From contig NZ_FOVG01000003.1 of assembly GCF_900115075.1 (NCBI RefSeq), positions 186,001 to 250,000 of the forward strand: a stretch of 64,000 nt of DNA. Reading direction: 5' to 3'. Below the pieces are notes generated by a model, which had not been told where the DNA came from, did no database searches, and saw nothing but the letters and a program-made list of their open reading frames with translations. Below, piece by piece: positions 45,165 through 53,270 of this stretch (its first letter is position 1; the number at the start of each line of letters is the position of its first letter). The position numbers and the translations under genes are program-made. Source of the DNA: Candidatus Pantoea varia. Lineage in GTDB: Bacteria > Pseudomonadota > Gammaproteobacteria > Enterobacterales > Enterobacteriaceae.

Positions 45165-45325
45165 CCGTTTATGAACTGACCCCGTAATGTTGGACACTGT
45201 TTCATCGGAGGATCCCCTCGACCAACTTGATATAGATTGGTCGGGGGCTTCAACAGCACTTTATAATTCTGTGTTCTAGCAACTTTGGGTGTTCTATTGT
45301 CAATGCCCCTAAGACAGAGATAACC

Positions 45326-45832
45326 TTATTTTACTATGTCGATAAGGGCCGATAAGAGGTCGCTGAAGGTTTCGTACTCTTCAATAACGTAATCAGTTGA
45401 TGCTTTGTCACGAATCTGAAAACACTTCTCTTTGAAGCTGTACACGAATACGGACATTCCATCTTCACCAATCAGCAGTTTGTCTGTCAGATTGGGATCA
45501 ACGTAGACGTCATTATCGCGCGTATCAATGTTCCTAATATAGATATTTGACCATGCCAACTCACCATTCTCTGCCTGCGTCAGGCTATACAGGGTGAGTC
45601 CGTTGTATTCCAGACCATCCATGACTTCGAGCATATCGGCGTAGTCTTGGCGATTCATCACTAGTTTCTGAATATCAGAGTAAACACTGCGTTTAGTTTC
45701 ATCCCATTCCATTGGCGCAGGATTGCGCTTCAAGTCCGTAATAACATCTGGTGCTATTGGGCTGGCTATCGGGTAACTATCGGAAATCATCAAATTTTTG
45801 AAGATACCCATTATCTGAATTGTGTTATTCAT
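45326..45832 (-). CDS. YrhA/SMI1-type immunity protein
   Basis: 168 aa, soluble, acidic. The segment DYADMLEVMDGLEYNGLTLY (about residues 58-77) is the core signature of SMI1/KNR4-related YrhA immunity proteins. The start lies 7 bp after the toxin stop and its ribosome site (AGGGAAG) is formed by the toxin's last codons, so translation is coupled. The expected role is to bind and neutralise the HNH toxin upstream. Confidence 0.75.
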   Translation of the reverse strand: MNNTIQIMGIFKNLMISDSYPIASPIAPDVITDLKRNPAPMEWDETKRSVYSDIQKLVMNRQDYADMLEVMDGLEYNGLTLYSLTQAENGELAWSNIYIRNIDTRDNDVYVDPNLTDKLLIGEDGMSVFVYSFKEKCFQIRDKASTDYVIEEYETFSDLLSALIDIVK

Positions 45833-45839
45833 ATCGTTT

Positions 45840-46895
45840 TCACTTCCCTACAGGGTAAATTACGCCGTTCGGCGAAGGCCATAAAACGTTAGTGCTGGCG
45901 TTGTATGGGAGGTCTTTAGTGATTATCGCCTGTGTCTTTGAAAGCGCGGAGTGATATGGCGAGTTTTGGATCAGTATCAGATTATTCAGGGCATTTGTTC
46001 CACTGTCATCGAGTGGGATCTTGTGGTGAACCTGCCAACCGGGCGGCACTTTACCATCGGCAAGGCGTAGAAGATTGTTAGAATCAAACGTTGATAGTGC
46101 ATCAGGGTGCCCGGAAATCGATTTGAGGAAGTTGGGACGAACAGAACTGTTGAACTCACCACGTAGCGCGGCATATTCAGCGCGGTCACGGCGAACATAG
46201 TTCAACTCTGACACGTTGACATCATCCAGGAGAACGTGTGCCTTTTTGTATTTTCCCAGATAGCTGGTCAATTCTTCCGCGGCAACTGGGTTACGGACAA
46301 CCAGTAGTGAAGCAGCTGCGACCATCATCCCGGAAGTGGTTTCGTTGAGAACGCTGTCGTATCCCTTCACCGCATCACCGCCTAACTGTTCGGCGGTCTT
46401 TCTGAATCCTTCCGGATTGCCATTATAAATCCCGCCAGCGGCCAGAAGCCTTCCCGCAGCTTTGCTGTTGATAGTATTACCTGTCTGTGGGCGCTGAGCC
46501 GGATTACCTCTGGTGGCTACGGGGCGGACAAGCTGTCGTCTTATCACATCTTCAAGGCGAGAACGCAGAAAAAGCGGCAGCGTACTGATAAGACTGCCGT
46601 CTGAGTTAGCAACACTGCCGTAAATTGTGCCACTTTCGCGCCGGAGTATAACGATATTTCCGCTTCTCACCTTATACAACGCGTCCCGGTAGGCCATATG
46701 TGGCTGCTGGAAATGCATGCTGAGATAGCGCCTTACATGCAGCGAGTATCCATCAGGCAAATCCCACTCACGAATAATACGTCCGGGATTTGCCGTATCT
46801 GAAAGATAGCTGTACGCGGTATCGGGGGGAACAATATGGGGAATATCGTTGAGGTAGATATCATCCAGAGTTCTGGCCTGGCAGTTACGTAGCAT
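45840..46895 (-). CDS. HNH-nuclease polymorphic-toxin-like protein
   Basis: 351 aa. The C-terminal module WQVHHKIPLDDSGTNALNN followed by LILIQNSPYHSALS is a treble-clef HNH of the type used as the warhead of polymorphic and T6SS-delivered toxins, with the His pair and the later Asn/His ligands. The first 130 residues (MLRNCQARTLDDIYLNDIPH) form a separate region with no trafficking domain that I recognise; no signal peptide, Rhs repeats or PAAR motif. AAAGGGATACT precedes the ATG. A YrhA-like immunity gene follows directly. DNase activity and delivery route are inferred. Located inside IS3-type ends. Confidence 0.78.
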   Translation of the reverse strand: MLRNCQARTLDDIYLNDIPHIVPPDTAYSYLSDTANPGRIIREWDLPDGYSLHVRRYLSMHFQQPHMAYRDALYKVRSGNIVILRRESGTIYGSVANSDGSLISTLPLFLRSRLEDVIRRQLVRPVATRGNPAQRPQTGNTINSKAAGRLLAAGGIYNGNPEGFRKTAEQLGGDAVKGYDSVLNETTSGMMVAAASLLVVRNPVAAEELTSYLGKYKKAHVLLDDVNVSELNYVRRDRAEYAALRGEFNSSVRPNFLKSISGHPDALSTFDSNNLLRLADGKVPPGWQVHHKIPLDDSGTNALNNLILIQNSPYHSALSKTQAIITKDLPYNASTNVLWPSPNGVIYPVGK

Positions 46896-47088
46896 AGTAT
46901 CCCTTTACGCTATATCGGTGACACTCCAATCATAGAGAATTAGCGTAGTTAATGGAAAAAATGAGCAGCGGAATACTTTTTTGGTGGCAGATCAGAAGTC
47001 TGCACCCAAATTCTGGTGCCTAAAATGTGTGATGTGTTGCCTTCTACTGCTACGGGGCAGAAACAGTCATATGAAATACGCTCCCTGG

Positions 47089-47676
47089 TCATGCAGCTTT
47101 CAGGTGCAGTAACCTGAATTCAACAGGGCTAAGTCCGTTCAGCCGCATAACTGCTTTATCAAGCATCGTATCAACCAGCGCCATCACGGGCCTTTGCGAC
47201 AGGCTGTATGCGATAATCTCGCTGTTGAAGGCGTCAGTCACCGGGGAAAGGTAAAGCTTTTCACCGTTAACCGCGAACTCCGTCACGTCACTCACCCATT
47301 TCTCGTTGGCGTTGCTGGCCGTGAAGCCGCGTTGCAGGCGCTTAGGGGCGATTTTACCCAACTGACTTTTCCATGAGCGGTATTTTCTGACGCGGATAAC
47401 GGCGCGGAGCGAAAGCTCGCCCATCAGGCGCTGAACTGTCTTGTGATTAATGGGGCAACCGCCGTGCCGGAGCGTCAGCGTTATGCGGCGATAACCGTAC
47501 CGGCCGTTATGGTGGAGATAAATTTCAAGGATTCGTTCTTTTAGGATCTGGTGCTTATCAGTTTTCCTGAGAGCGCAGAGGTTATGGTAGAACGTGCTTC
47601 GCGCCATGCCAGCCGCCCTCAGAAGGTCATTCAGGCCGAGCTCCCGGCGCAGCTCCTGAATGATAAGGGCTTTTCG
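47089..47676 (-). pseudogene. IS3-family transposase OrfB with internal deletion
   Basis: Entered from OrfA by a -1 shift at GAAAAGC (47669-47675), giving KALIIQELRRELGLNDLLR. HTH_21 and the rve integrase core follow with the first two catalytic Asp residues (KWVSDVTEF, LSPVTDAFNSEI). After ALVDTMLDKAVM the frame jumps to RLNGLSPVEFRLLHLKAA, the normal C-terminus. About 80-90 residues containing the third acidic residue are missing. The transposase should be inactive. Confidence 0.85.
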
Positions 47677-48179
47677 GTGCTGAAACTTACGCTGTCCAGC
47701 CCTTCGGCTCTTTTAAGCCAGGCGATTTCGGCGCGAAGGTAGCGCAGTTCGGCCTGAGCGTCAGGGGAGTTATCGCGTGGTGCTGGCGGGGAGGTGATGT
47801 CCTTATGCATGGGTTCCGGCTTTTTCGGTCTTCCGCGTTTCAGGCCGGAGAGCGCCCCGGCCCCGGACGCCTGAAAGCGTTTGACCCACTGGTAAACGGT
47901 GCTCTCAATGGGAAGGTTAAACTGAGCGGTGGCATCACGAAGCGAGAGGTTATCATTGATGACGGCGCGGACAACCTTCAGCCGGAACTCAGGAGTGTAG
48001 TCACCCGTTTTCCATGTCAGCCCGTCAATGCCGTGCTGCTGCCATGCGGAAACCCAGCGGCGAACCGTCGTGCGGCCCACGCCAAAACGGTTAGCCGTCT
48101 CACGATAACCATCCCTGCTGTTGAGATAATGCGTGACAACGGCGAGCCGTAATTCAAGGGGAAACTTAGGACTGCTCAC
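47631..48179 (-). CDS. IS3-family (IS150-like) transposase OrfA
   Basis: 182 aa from GTG 48179. Two helix-turn-helix blocks typical of the IS150 group: FGVGRTTVRRWVSAWQQHG and FNLPIESTVYQWVKRFQASG. A leucine-zipper-like stretch (AELRYLRAEIAWLKRAEGL) leads to the frameshift site. The start lies just inside the right terminal repeat, in which GAACTGCACC and GGTGCAGTTC form an extra 10-bp inverted repeat. OrfA alone can bind ends and repress transposition. Confidence 0.88.
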   Translation of the reverse strand: MSSPKFPLELRLAVVTHYLNSRDGYRETANRFGVGRTTVRRWVSAWQQHGIDGLTWKTGDYTPEFRLKVVRAVINDNLSLRDATAQFNLPIESTVYQWVKRFQASGAGALSGLKRGRPKKPEPMHKDITSPPAPRDNSPDAQAELRYLRAEIAWLKRAEGLDSVSFSTEKPLSFRSCAGSSA

Positions 48180-48228
48180 TGAACTGCACCTTAATCAGTC
48201 GGGTGTCCAACTTTTGGGGTGCAGTTCA

Positions 48229-48243
48229 TTATGAGGCTTTATT
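48229..48243. terminator. Right half of the split terminator and TTA duplication
   Basis: TTA (48229-48231) repeats 45169-45171; GGCTTTATT (48235-48243) pairs with AATAAAGCC left of the element. It overlaps the reductase's last codons. Confidence 0.7.
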
Positions 48244-49017
48244 CTGGCTGGATGTTAACAGCGGAACCGGGCTAAGCGGCCAGTTTATGGCGCGGTTGTT
48301 TTCGATAATATCCTGATGCGAAGGTGCATTGCCCAGCTTTGCAAAGCTGGCGTAAAGCAGTGGCAACCGGGCCTGACCTTTTCCCTTGTTGGCTACCGCC
48401 AGAGCACGCAACATAACGGGCGCTTCCCAGTCACAGCAGTAACAAGGCGTGCAAGGCTGCTGACGCCATGATTCAGCGATCGGCCCTGAGAACACGGGAT
48501 CAAAGCCGGTATCGTTGACCAGAGACATCGCAGTCTGCACCGCGTCAGAATGATCTCCGGCTACGGCAACCGCCAGACGGCCCGGACTTCCTTGTGGCAG
48601 ACCCAGATCAGCGAGTGAGTCAGCGAGAATGTTGTTAAAGGCTTTAACCACAGGGTGCCCGATTTGCTCCTGAACCCATTCACTTTCGGTCTGCCCATTT
48701 TCCAGAGCAGCAATCGGTGCGTCGCGCAGGCCCGGATAGTAGTTGCTGGTGTCGATAACCGGGACATGGGGTGGAAGGTGATCGAAAAGCCCATCAGGCA
48801 GGCTGCTAAGTGCAGGCAGCGGAATAGAGAGAATCACGGCTTCGACGTCTGTCACTGCTCCCCTGATGTCTGTGGGTTCTGCGTTGATTTCACTCGCGAA
48901 AGCACGCACGCCATCAACCCCACGTGAATTAGCTATTTTTACATTGTGCCCCGCTTCACTGAGCTTACGTGCCAGGGTACCACCGATATTACCTGTGCCA
49001 ATTACGCCGATTTTCAT
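48229..49017 (-). CDS. F420/NADP-type Rossmann reductase (NADP-binding protein)
   Basis: 262 aa. MKIGVIGTGNIGGTLARKLS is a classical N-terminal dinucleotide site; KIANSRGVDG suggests NADP. VKAFNNILADSLADLG and VIDTSNYYPG resemble NADPH:F420 oxidoreductase/NpdG-like proteins widely found as NADP-binding reductases in bacteria without F420. GGGAGC lies 6 bp before the ATG. The stop codon TAA coincides with the TTA target duplication of the mobile unit, which left the frame intact. Divergent from an HxlR gene. Confidence 0.85.
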   Translation of the reverse strand: MKIGVIGTGNIGGTLARKLSEAGHNVKIANSRGVDGVRAFASEINAEPTDIRGAVTDVEAVILSIPLPALSSLPDGLFDHLPPHVPVIDTSNYYPGLRDAPIAALENGQTESEWVQEQIGHPVVKAFNNILADSLADLGLPQGSPGRLAVAVAGDHSDAVQTAMSLVNDTGFDPVFSGPIAESWRQQPCTPCYCCDWEAPVMLRALAVANKGKGQARLPLLYASFAKLGNAPSHQDIIENNRAINWPLSPVPLLTSSQNKAS

Positions 49018-49117
49018 ATTTTGCTCCCGATTCTGTGATGAAGTGAGATACCTTATATATTCACTGAATAAACAACAAGAACCGACAAAATAGTGGGTTA
49101 CTAACCTGAAGGTAAGT

Positions 49118-49486
49118 ATGGAAAGAGACTGGCGTTGTGATATTCCGGAGCAGCGACTGGTGTGGGCTCAGGCTACCACCGAAGCGCTGAAGATTATTGA
49201 GGGTAAATGGAAGACAATTATTATCTGTCAGCTTTTCGCCGCCAAAGGCCCGCTGCGCTTTTCCGGGCTGGAGCGACGGATTGAGGGCATCAATCAAAAA
49301 ATGCTGATCCAGCAGCTCAAGCAACTGGAACAGGATGGCATCGTGACACGCACGGTTTATCCAGAGGTTCCACCGCGCGTTGAGTACGCCCTTACCGAGC
49401 TGGGAGAAGCACTTGGGCCATCAATGGCTGCTCTGATTGACTGGGCTTTACTGCGTCGTGAAACGCTGGGTCTTGATCACGCCTGA
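49118..49486 (+). CDS. HxlR-family transcriptional regulator
   Basis: 122 aa. Winged-helix motifs KIIEGKWKTIIICQLFAA, FSGLERRIEGINQKMLIQQL and VEYALTELGEAL. Cys residues at about positions 7 and 35 could sense electrophiles. Divergent from the NADP-binding reductase with 100 bp between starts; likely controls it. AAGGTAAGT ribosome site. Confidence 0.9.
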   Translation: MERDWRCDIPEQRLVWAQATTEALKIIEGKWKTIIICQLFAAKGPLRFSGLERRIEGINQKMLIQQLKQLEQDGIVTRTVYPEVPPRVEYALTELGEALGPSMAALIDWALLRRETLGLDHA

Positions 49487-49520
49487 AACCGGCCAGAGAC
49501 TTCTACTTCTTCATTCACCA

Positions 49521-50084
49521 TCACAGCGGGATCAGGCCGGTCTCCTGATAGGTCGCCATCAGGCTATCAAAAATTTTAATATCCTGGCGTGTACGGGCAA
49601 TTAACTGCGCGCCCGCCACTGCGGTGTAAATGGCCAGCGCGCGCTGAGCATTTTTCTCTTTGTTATCAGGTTCCTTTTCGTTCAGGACCTGAATCAGCCA
49701 CTCAACGTTTGCCTCGACGAAACACTGCACCTCACGCTTCACTTCCTCAGGCAGATCATCATATTCCGCCGCCATGAAGCTGGAGAGACAGAGCCGGTTG
49801 GCATCTTCCAGCGACATACGAAAAATCTGCGGATAGCGCTGTAGCGCCTCATCCGGTGACGCACTTTGCTCGCGGATGGTCTTTAAATTCTGCGCCGTGT
49901 CCTGCCAGTATCGGTTAGCGACGGCGGCCCCCAGATTGGCCTTGCTGGCGAAGTGATAATAGATACTGGCATTCTTAATCCCTACCTCATCAGCGATGCT
50001 GCGAAAATTAATCCCGTTATAGCCATGATTCTGAGCAGCACTCTTTGCGGCTGCCAGAATAGCTTCACGTGCGTTCAGGCTCAT
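49521..50084 (-). CDS. TetR-family repressor, divergent from GST
   Basis: 187 aa from the ATG at 50084 (AAAGGAAAACAGGATT upstream). HTH IADEVGIKNASIYYHFASK is a clean TetR recognition region; the C-terminal domain resembles TetR_C proteins near electrophile-detoxification genes. Divergent from the glutathione-S-transferase gene, with two near-identical 17-bp sites between them. Inducer unknown. Confidence 0.9.
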   Translation of the reverse strand: MSLNAREAILAAAKSAAQNHGYNGINFRSIADEVGIKNASIYYHFASKANLGAAVANRYWQDTAQNLKTIREQSASPDEALQRYPQIFRMSLEDANRLCLSSFMAAEYDDLPEEVKREVQCFVEANVEWLIQVLNEKEPDNKEKNAQRALAIYTAVAGAQLIARTRQDIKIFDSLMATYQETGLIPL

Positions 50085-50134
50085 AATCCTGTTTTCCTTT
50101 GAGAGGTGGAGACCCAGTGTAAAGAATAAAACTT

Positions 50135-50208
50135 TACCTGCCAACTGGTAGACAGGGGTTGACAGGATAAAAGTTCAGCACCACAATCCACCTACCAATT
50201 GACAGGTA
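50135..50208. promoter_or_regulatory. Paired operator sites for the TetR/GST pair
   Basis: CTACCAATTGACAGGTA (50192-50208) and, on the opposite strand, CTACCAGTTGGCAGGTA (50135-50151) match at 15 of 17 positions and each contains a TACC...GGTA inverted core. The right site overlaps a TTGACA -35-like hexamer. Confidence 0.65.
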
Positions 50209-50220
50209 GGTAACTTAATC

Positions 50221-50928
50221 ATGACTGATATCAACACTGCATCTGTAGCGTCTTCACTCCCCTCGATGAAAATCTATGACTGGTATAATGGCCCTTATCC
50301 TGCACGGGTCAGAATTGCCCTGGCGGAAAAGGGATTACTTTCTCAGGTGGAATTTATCCCGGTAAATCTGTGGAAAGGTGAGCATAAAAAGCCCGAATTT
50401 TTAGCCATCAACTACTCAGGAACCCTGCCGGTATTAGCGCTGAATGATGGAACGCTGATCGCAGAGTGCACCGCGATTACGCAATATCTGGACGTGCTGG
50501 ATGACAATCCTGTTCTGACGGGCCTCACGCCGGTAGAAAAAGGCGTTATTCATATGATGACCAAACGGGCTGAAATCGAATTTCTTGATGCCGTCAGCGT
50601 CTATTTCCACCATGCCACCGCAGGACTGGGGCCAGAAGTTGAGCTTTATCAGAATGCGGAATGGGGTGAGAAGATGCGCGAAAAAGCCATCCGTGGCATG
50701 CACTATTTCGATGGCGTTTTACGCTCACAGCCTTATGTCGCGGGCAATACGTTTTCGATGGCCGATATCGCCGTAACAGGCGGAATGATCTTCTCGGCGC
50801 TGGTGAATCTTGCTGTGCCTGACGAATGTACTGCCCTGAAGGCGTGGTATTCAAACATCCAGCGCCGTCCCAGCTATCAGCAGTGGCAGGCACTGGTTGA
50901 AGCGGGTCGCCCTGTTTTTAATCCTTAA
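50221..50928 (+). CDS. Glutathione S-transferase family protein
   Basis: 235 aa. Thioredoxin-like N-domain (IYDWYNGPYPARVRIALAEK, GTLPVLALNDGTLIAECTAI with the glutathione-contacting Glu-Cys in place of ES) and an all-helical C-domain (GMHYFDGVLRSQPYVAGNTF, MADIAVTGG). It should conjugate glutathione to electrophiles. A TetR gene divergent from it suggests induction by a toxic compound. ATG at 50221 used; an internal ATG at 50266 just before KIYDW lacks a ribosome site. Confidence 0.88.
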   Translation: MTDINTASVASSLPSMKIYDWYNGPYPARVRIALAEKGLLSQVEFIPVNLWKGEHKKPEFLAINYSGTLPVLALNDGTLIAECTAITQYLDVLDDNPVLTGLTPVEKGVIHMMTKRAEIEFLDAVSVYFHHATAGLGPEVELYQNAEWGEKMREKAIRGMHYFDGVLRSQPYVAGNTFSMADIAVTGGMIFSALVNLAVPDECTALKAWYSNIQRRPSYQQWQALVEAGRPVFNP

Positions 50929-50981
50929 TTTCAGGATCCTGCATTTACAGGCTCGACTGAATCACGCAGCCTGGCTGATAA

Positions 50982-51009
50982 AAAACCCCGGAAATGCTTC
51001 CGGGGTTTT
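50982..51009. terminator. Bidirectional intrinsic terminator
   Basis: AAAACCCCGGAA-ATGC-TTCCGGGGTTTT, a 12-bp perfect stem with A and T tracts, between the convergent GST and amino-acid ABC genes. Confidence 0.9.
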
Positions 51010-51042
51010 CTGATTTTAAGACGCGCAGTCTCAGCGCCGCAA

Positions 51043-51846
51043 TCAGACTTCATTGCCCGTGCCGCTCTGGCCTGCATTGCGCTCAAAGTGGCTGTTAACA
51101 AAGGCACGGCAGCGCGGCGAGATGGGGTCAAGGAAGACCTGCTCCGGCGAACCGGACTCCTCAATCATGCCCTGATGCAGAAACACCGCTTTGTTCGACA
51201 CGTCACGCGCAAAGCCCATTTCATGCGTCACGATAATCATGGTGCGCCCCTCTTCCGCCAGGCTGCGGATCACCCGTAGTACTTCGCCCACCAGCTCCGG
51301 ATCCAGCGCGGAGGTCGGCTCATCAAACAGGATCGCTTTAGGCTGCTGCGCCAGCGCCCGGGCAATCGCCACACGCTGCTGCTGTCCGCCGGAAAGCTGC
51401 GACGGCCAGGCGTCGCGTTTTGCATAAAGTCCCACTTTATGCAGCAGCGCTTCGGCTTCTTCAATCGCCTCTTTGTGACTGCGCTTCTGCACATGAACCG
51501 GTGCTTCAATGATGTTCTGCATCACCGTTTTATGCGGCCACAGGTTGAAGCTCTGAAACACAAAGCCGAGTTGCATCCGCATCAGCTTGATGCGTCGTCT
51601 CTGGTCGCGACTCAGTTTCTCATCGGCGTTATCCAGCGTAACGTTAATGTCGCCGACCGCGATTTCGCCCGCCTGCGGTACCTCAAGAAACGGAATGCAG
51701 CGTAACAGCGTACTTTTACCCGACCCGCTCGCACCAATCAGCGAAATCACATCGCCATCCTGCGCAGTCAGGCTGATGTCGTGCAGCACTTCGTGTCCCG
51801 CATAACTCTTTCTGAGATGACTCAGCATGATGGTTGGTGCGGTCAT
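51043..51846 (-). CDS. Polar amino-acid ABC importer, ATPase
   Basis: 267 aa, HisP/GlnQ/ArtP type. Walker [14 protein letters not shown], signature [15 protein letters not shown], Walker [16 protein letters not shown]-loop VTHEMGFAR. Overlaps the upstream permease by 4 bp (ATGA). Last gene of an operon 54119-51043; an M20 amidohydrolase gene lies just upstream in the same direction, pointing to amino acids released from N-acyl or dipeptide substrates. Confidence 0.94.
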   Translation of the reverse strand: MTAPTIMLSHLRKSYAGHEVLHDISLTAQDGDVISLIGASGSGKSTLLRCIPFLEVPQAGEIAVGDINVTLDNADEKLSRDQRRRIKLMRMQLGFVFQSFNLWPHKTVMQNIIEAPVHVQKRSHKEAIEEAEALLHKVGLYAKRDAWPSQLSGGQQQRVAIARALAQQPKAILFDEPTSALDPELVGEVLRVIRSLAEEGRTMIIVTHEMGFARDVSNKAVFLHQGMIEESGSPEQVFLDPISPRCRAFVNSHFERNAGQSGTGNEV

Positions 51847-52529
51847 GAGCGTGCTCCAAAATAGTAAGGTGATAAGCGTCGTTCCAGCATCGATACCCCT
51901 TTGCTGACCAGCATGGTGAGTATCAGGTAGATCAGCGCCGCACTCAGGAACACTTCAAGCGCCCTGAAGGTGGAAGAGACTATCGAGTCCGCGATGCCAG
52001 TCATCTCCATCAGGCTGATGGTGCTGACCAGCGAGGTCGCTTTGATCATCGAGATGATTTCATTGCTGTAAGCGGGTAGCGCCTGTCGAATCGCAATCGG
52101 TAAGGTGATGCGGGTAAAGATCTTATACGACGACATGCCCGAGACTTTAGCGGCCTCCAGTGACTGCTGACTCACCGCGCGCAATCCGCCACGCAGGATT
52201 TCTGAGGTGTAAGCCGCATCGTTGAGGATCAGCGCCAGCAAACCGCACCAGTAGGGATCGCGCAGCAGCGGCCAGAACAGGCTTTCACGCACCGCCGGTA
52301 AACTGCCGAGGCCGTAATAGACCATAAAGATCTGGATCAGCAGCGGCGTACCGCGAAACAGCCAGACGTAGAAACGACAGAAGAAACTGCCGACACGCGT
52401 TATGCGCAGCAGATTAAGCAGCAGCGCCAGCACGCCCCCGCCCAGCAACGAGAGCAGCGCCAGATTGATGGTCAGCGGCAATCCTTTCAGCAACGCCAGC
52501 AGCGTCTGCTGTAAAAACATCATATCCAC
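51843..52529 (-). CDS. Polar amino-acid ABC importer, permease 2
   Basis: 228 aa, HisM/GlnP type, five predicted helices. ATPase-contact EAA loop: SLEAAKVSGMSSYKIFTRITLP (core EAAKVSGMSSYKIFTRI). FRGTPLLIQIFMVYYG is the family's conserved early segment. Forms the pore with the preceding permease. Confidence 0.93.
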   Translation of the reverse strand: MDMMFLQQTLLALLKGLPLTINLALLSLLGGGVLALLLNLLRITRVGSFFCRFYVWLFRGTPLLIQIFMVYYGLGSLPAVRESLFWPLLRDPYWCGLLALILNDAAYTSEILRGGLRAVSQQSLEAAKVSGMSSYKIFTRITLPIAIRQALPAYSNEIISMIKATSLVSTISLMEMTGIADSIVSSTFRALEVFLSAALIYLILTMLVSKGVSMLERRLSPYYFGARS

Positions 52530-52538
52530 GTGGACTCC

Positions 52539-53264
52539 TTACCCCTTCACGCGCTGTTGACCGCGCATCGCAAACTTTTCCACGTAGCGGAAAACCATAT
52601 CGGAACAGGTGGTGATAATCAGGTAGATCACGGCACCCACGCTGTAGAAGAAAAAGGACATCTGGGTGGAGTTCGCTGCGGTAGAGACCTGGTTCATGGT
52701 TTCCACCAGCCCGGTGACCGAGACCAGCGCCGACTCTTTGATCACCGATTGCCACTGGTTGCCCATGCCCGGCAACGCGGTACGTAACGCCTGCGGCACG
52801 ATAATGCGGCGAAACATCATCAGCCGACCCATGCCGGTCACGGTCGCCGCTTCCAGCGTCCCGCCCGGAATGGCGTAAAACGCACCACGAAACACGCCGC
52901 TCTGACAGGCACCGGAGATCAATCCGATCGCGATCGCGCCCGCCACAAAACCGTTCACATCGAACGGTCCCTGCAAGCCCAGCGCGGTGCCCACCGTGGA
53001 AACGACCTGCCGTCCACCGAAGTAGAACAGATAGATCACCAGCAGTTCCGGCACGCCGCGAAACAGCGTGATGTAGCCTGCCGCCAGTCGCTGCTGCCAG
53101 CGCGAACCGGCAATCTGCATCCAGCAGAGCACGCTGCCCAGCACCGCACCCAGCAGCCAGGCGCAGAGCGATACGCTGACAGTGACGGCGGCGGCGCTAA
53201 GCAGCACGCCACCCCAACCCTCATCCCCAAAGCCCAGTATCTGCCAGTCAATATTCATCAGCAT
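52539..53264 (-). CDS. Polar amino-acid ABC importer, permease 1
   Basis: 241 aa, HisQ type. FRGVPELLVIYLFYFGG and the EAA loop TLEAATVTGMGRLMMFRRI are conserved. It begins 6 bp after the binding-protein stop and ends 9 bp before the second permease start, tight operon spacing. Confidence 0.93.
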   Translation of the reverse strand: MLMNIDWQILGFGDEGWGGVLLSAAAVTVSVSLCAWLLGAVLGSVLCWMQIAGSRWQQRLAAGYITLFRGVPELLVIYLFYFGGRQVVSTVGTALGLQGPFDVNGFVAGAIAIGLISGACQSGVFRGAFYAIPGGTLEAATVTGMGRLMMFRRIIVPQALRTALPGMGNQWQSVIKESALVSVTGLVETMNQVSTAANSTQMSFFFYSVGAVIYLIITTCSDMVFRYVEKFAMRGQQRVKG

Positions 53265-53270
53265 CAGCGG

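Larger units (their letters stand above)
45172..48228. mobile_element. IS3-type unit (IS150-like) carrying a toxin-immunity pair
   Basis: 3057 bp bounded by inverted repeats TGAACTG-ACCCC...GTTGGACAC (left) and TGAACTGCACCCC...GTTGGACAC (right, inverted), flanked by the direct repeat TTA on each side. The right third encodes OrfA and a deleted OrfB on the minus strand; the left half carries an HNH toxin gene and its YrhA-like immunity gene instead of the end of a normal IS. The unit sits in the loop of the eptA/reductase terminator. Passenger genes inside IS ends make this a transporter-IS or a composite with one partner end. Confidence 0.75.
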
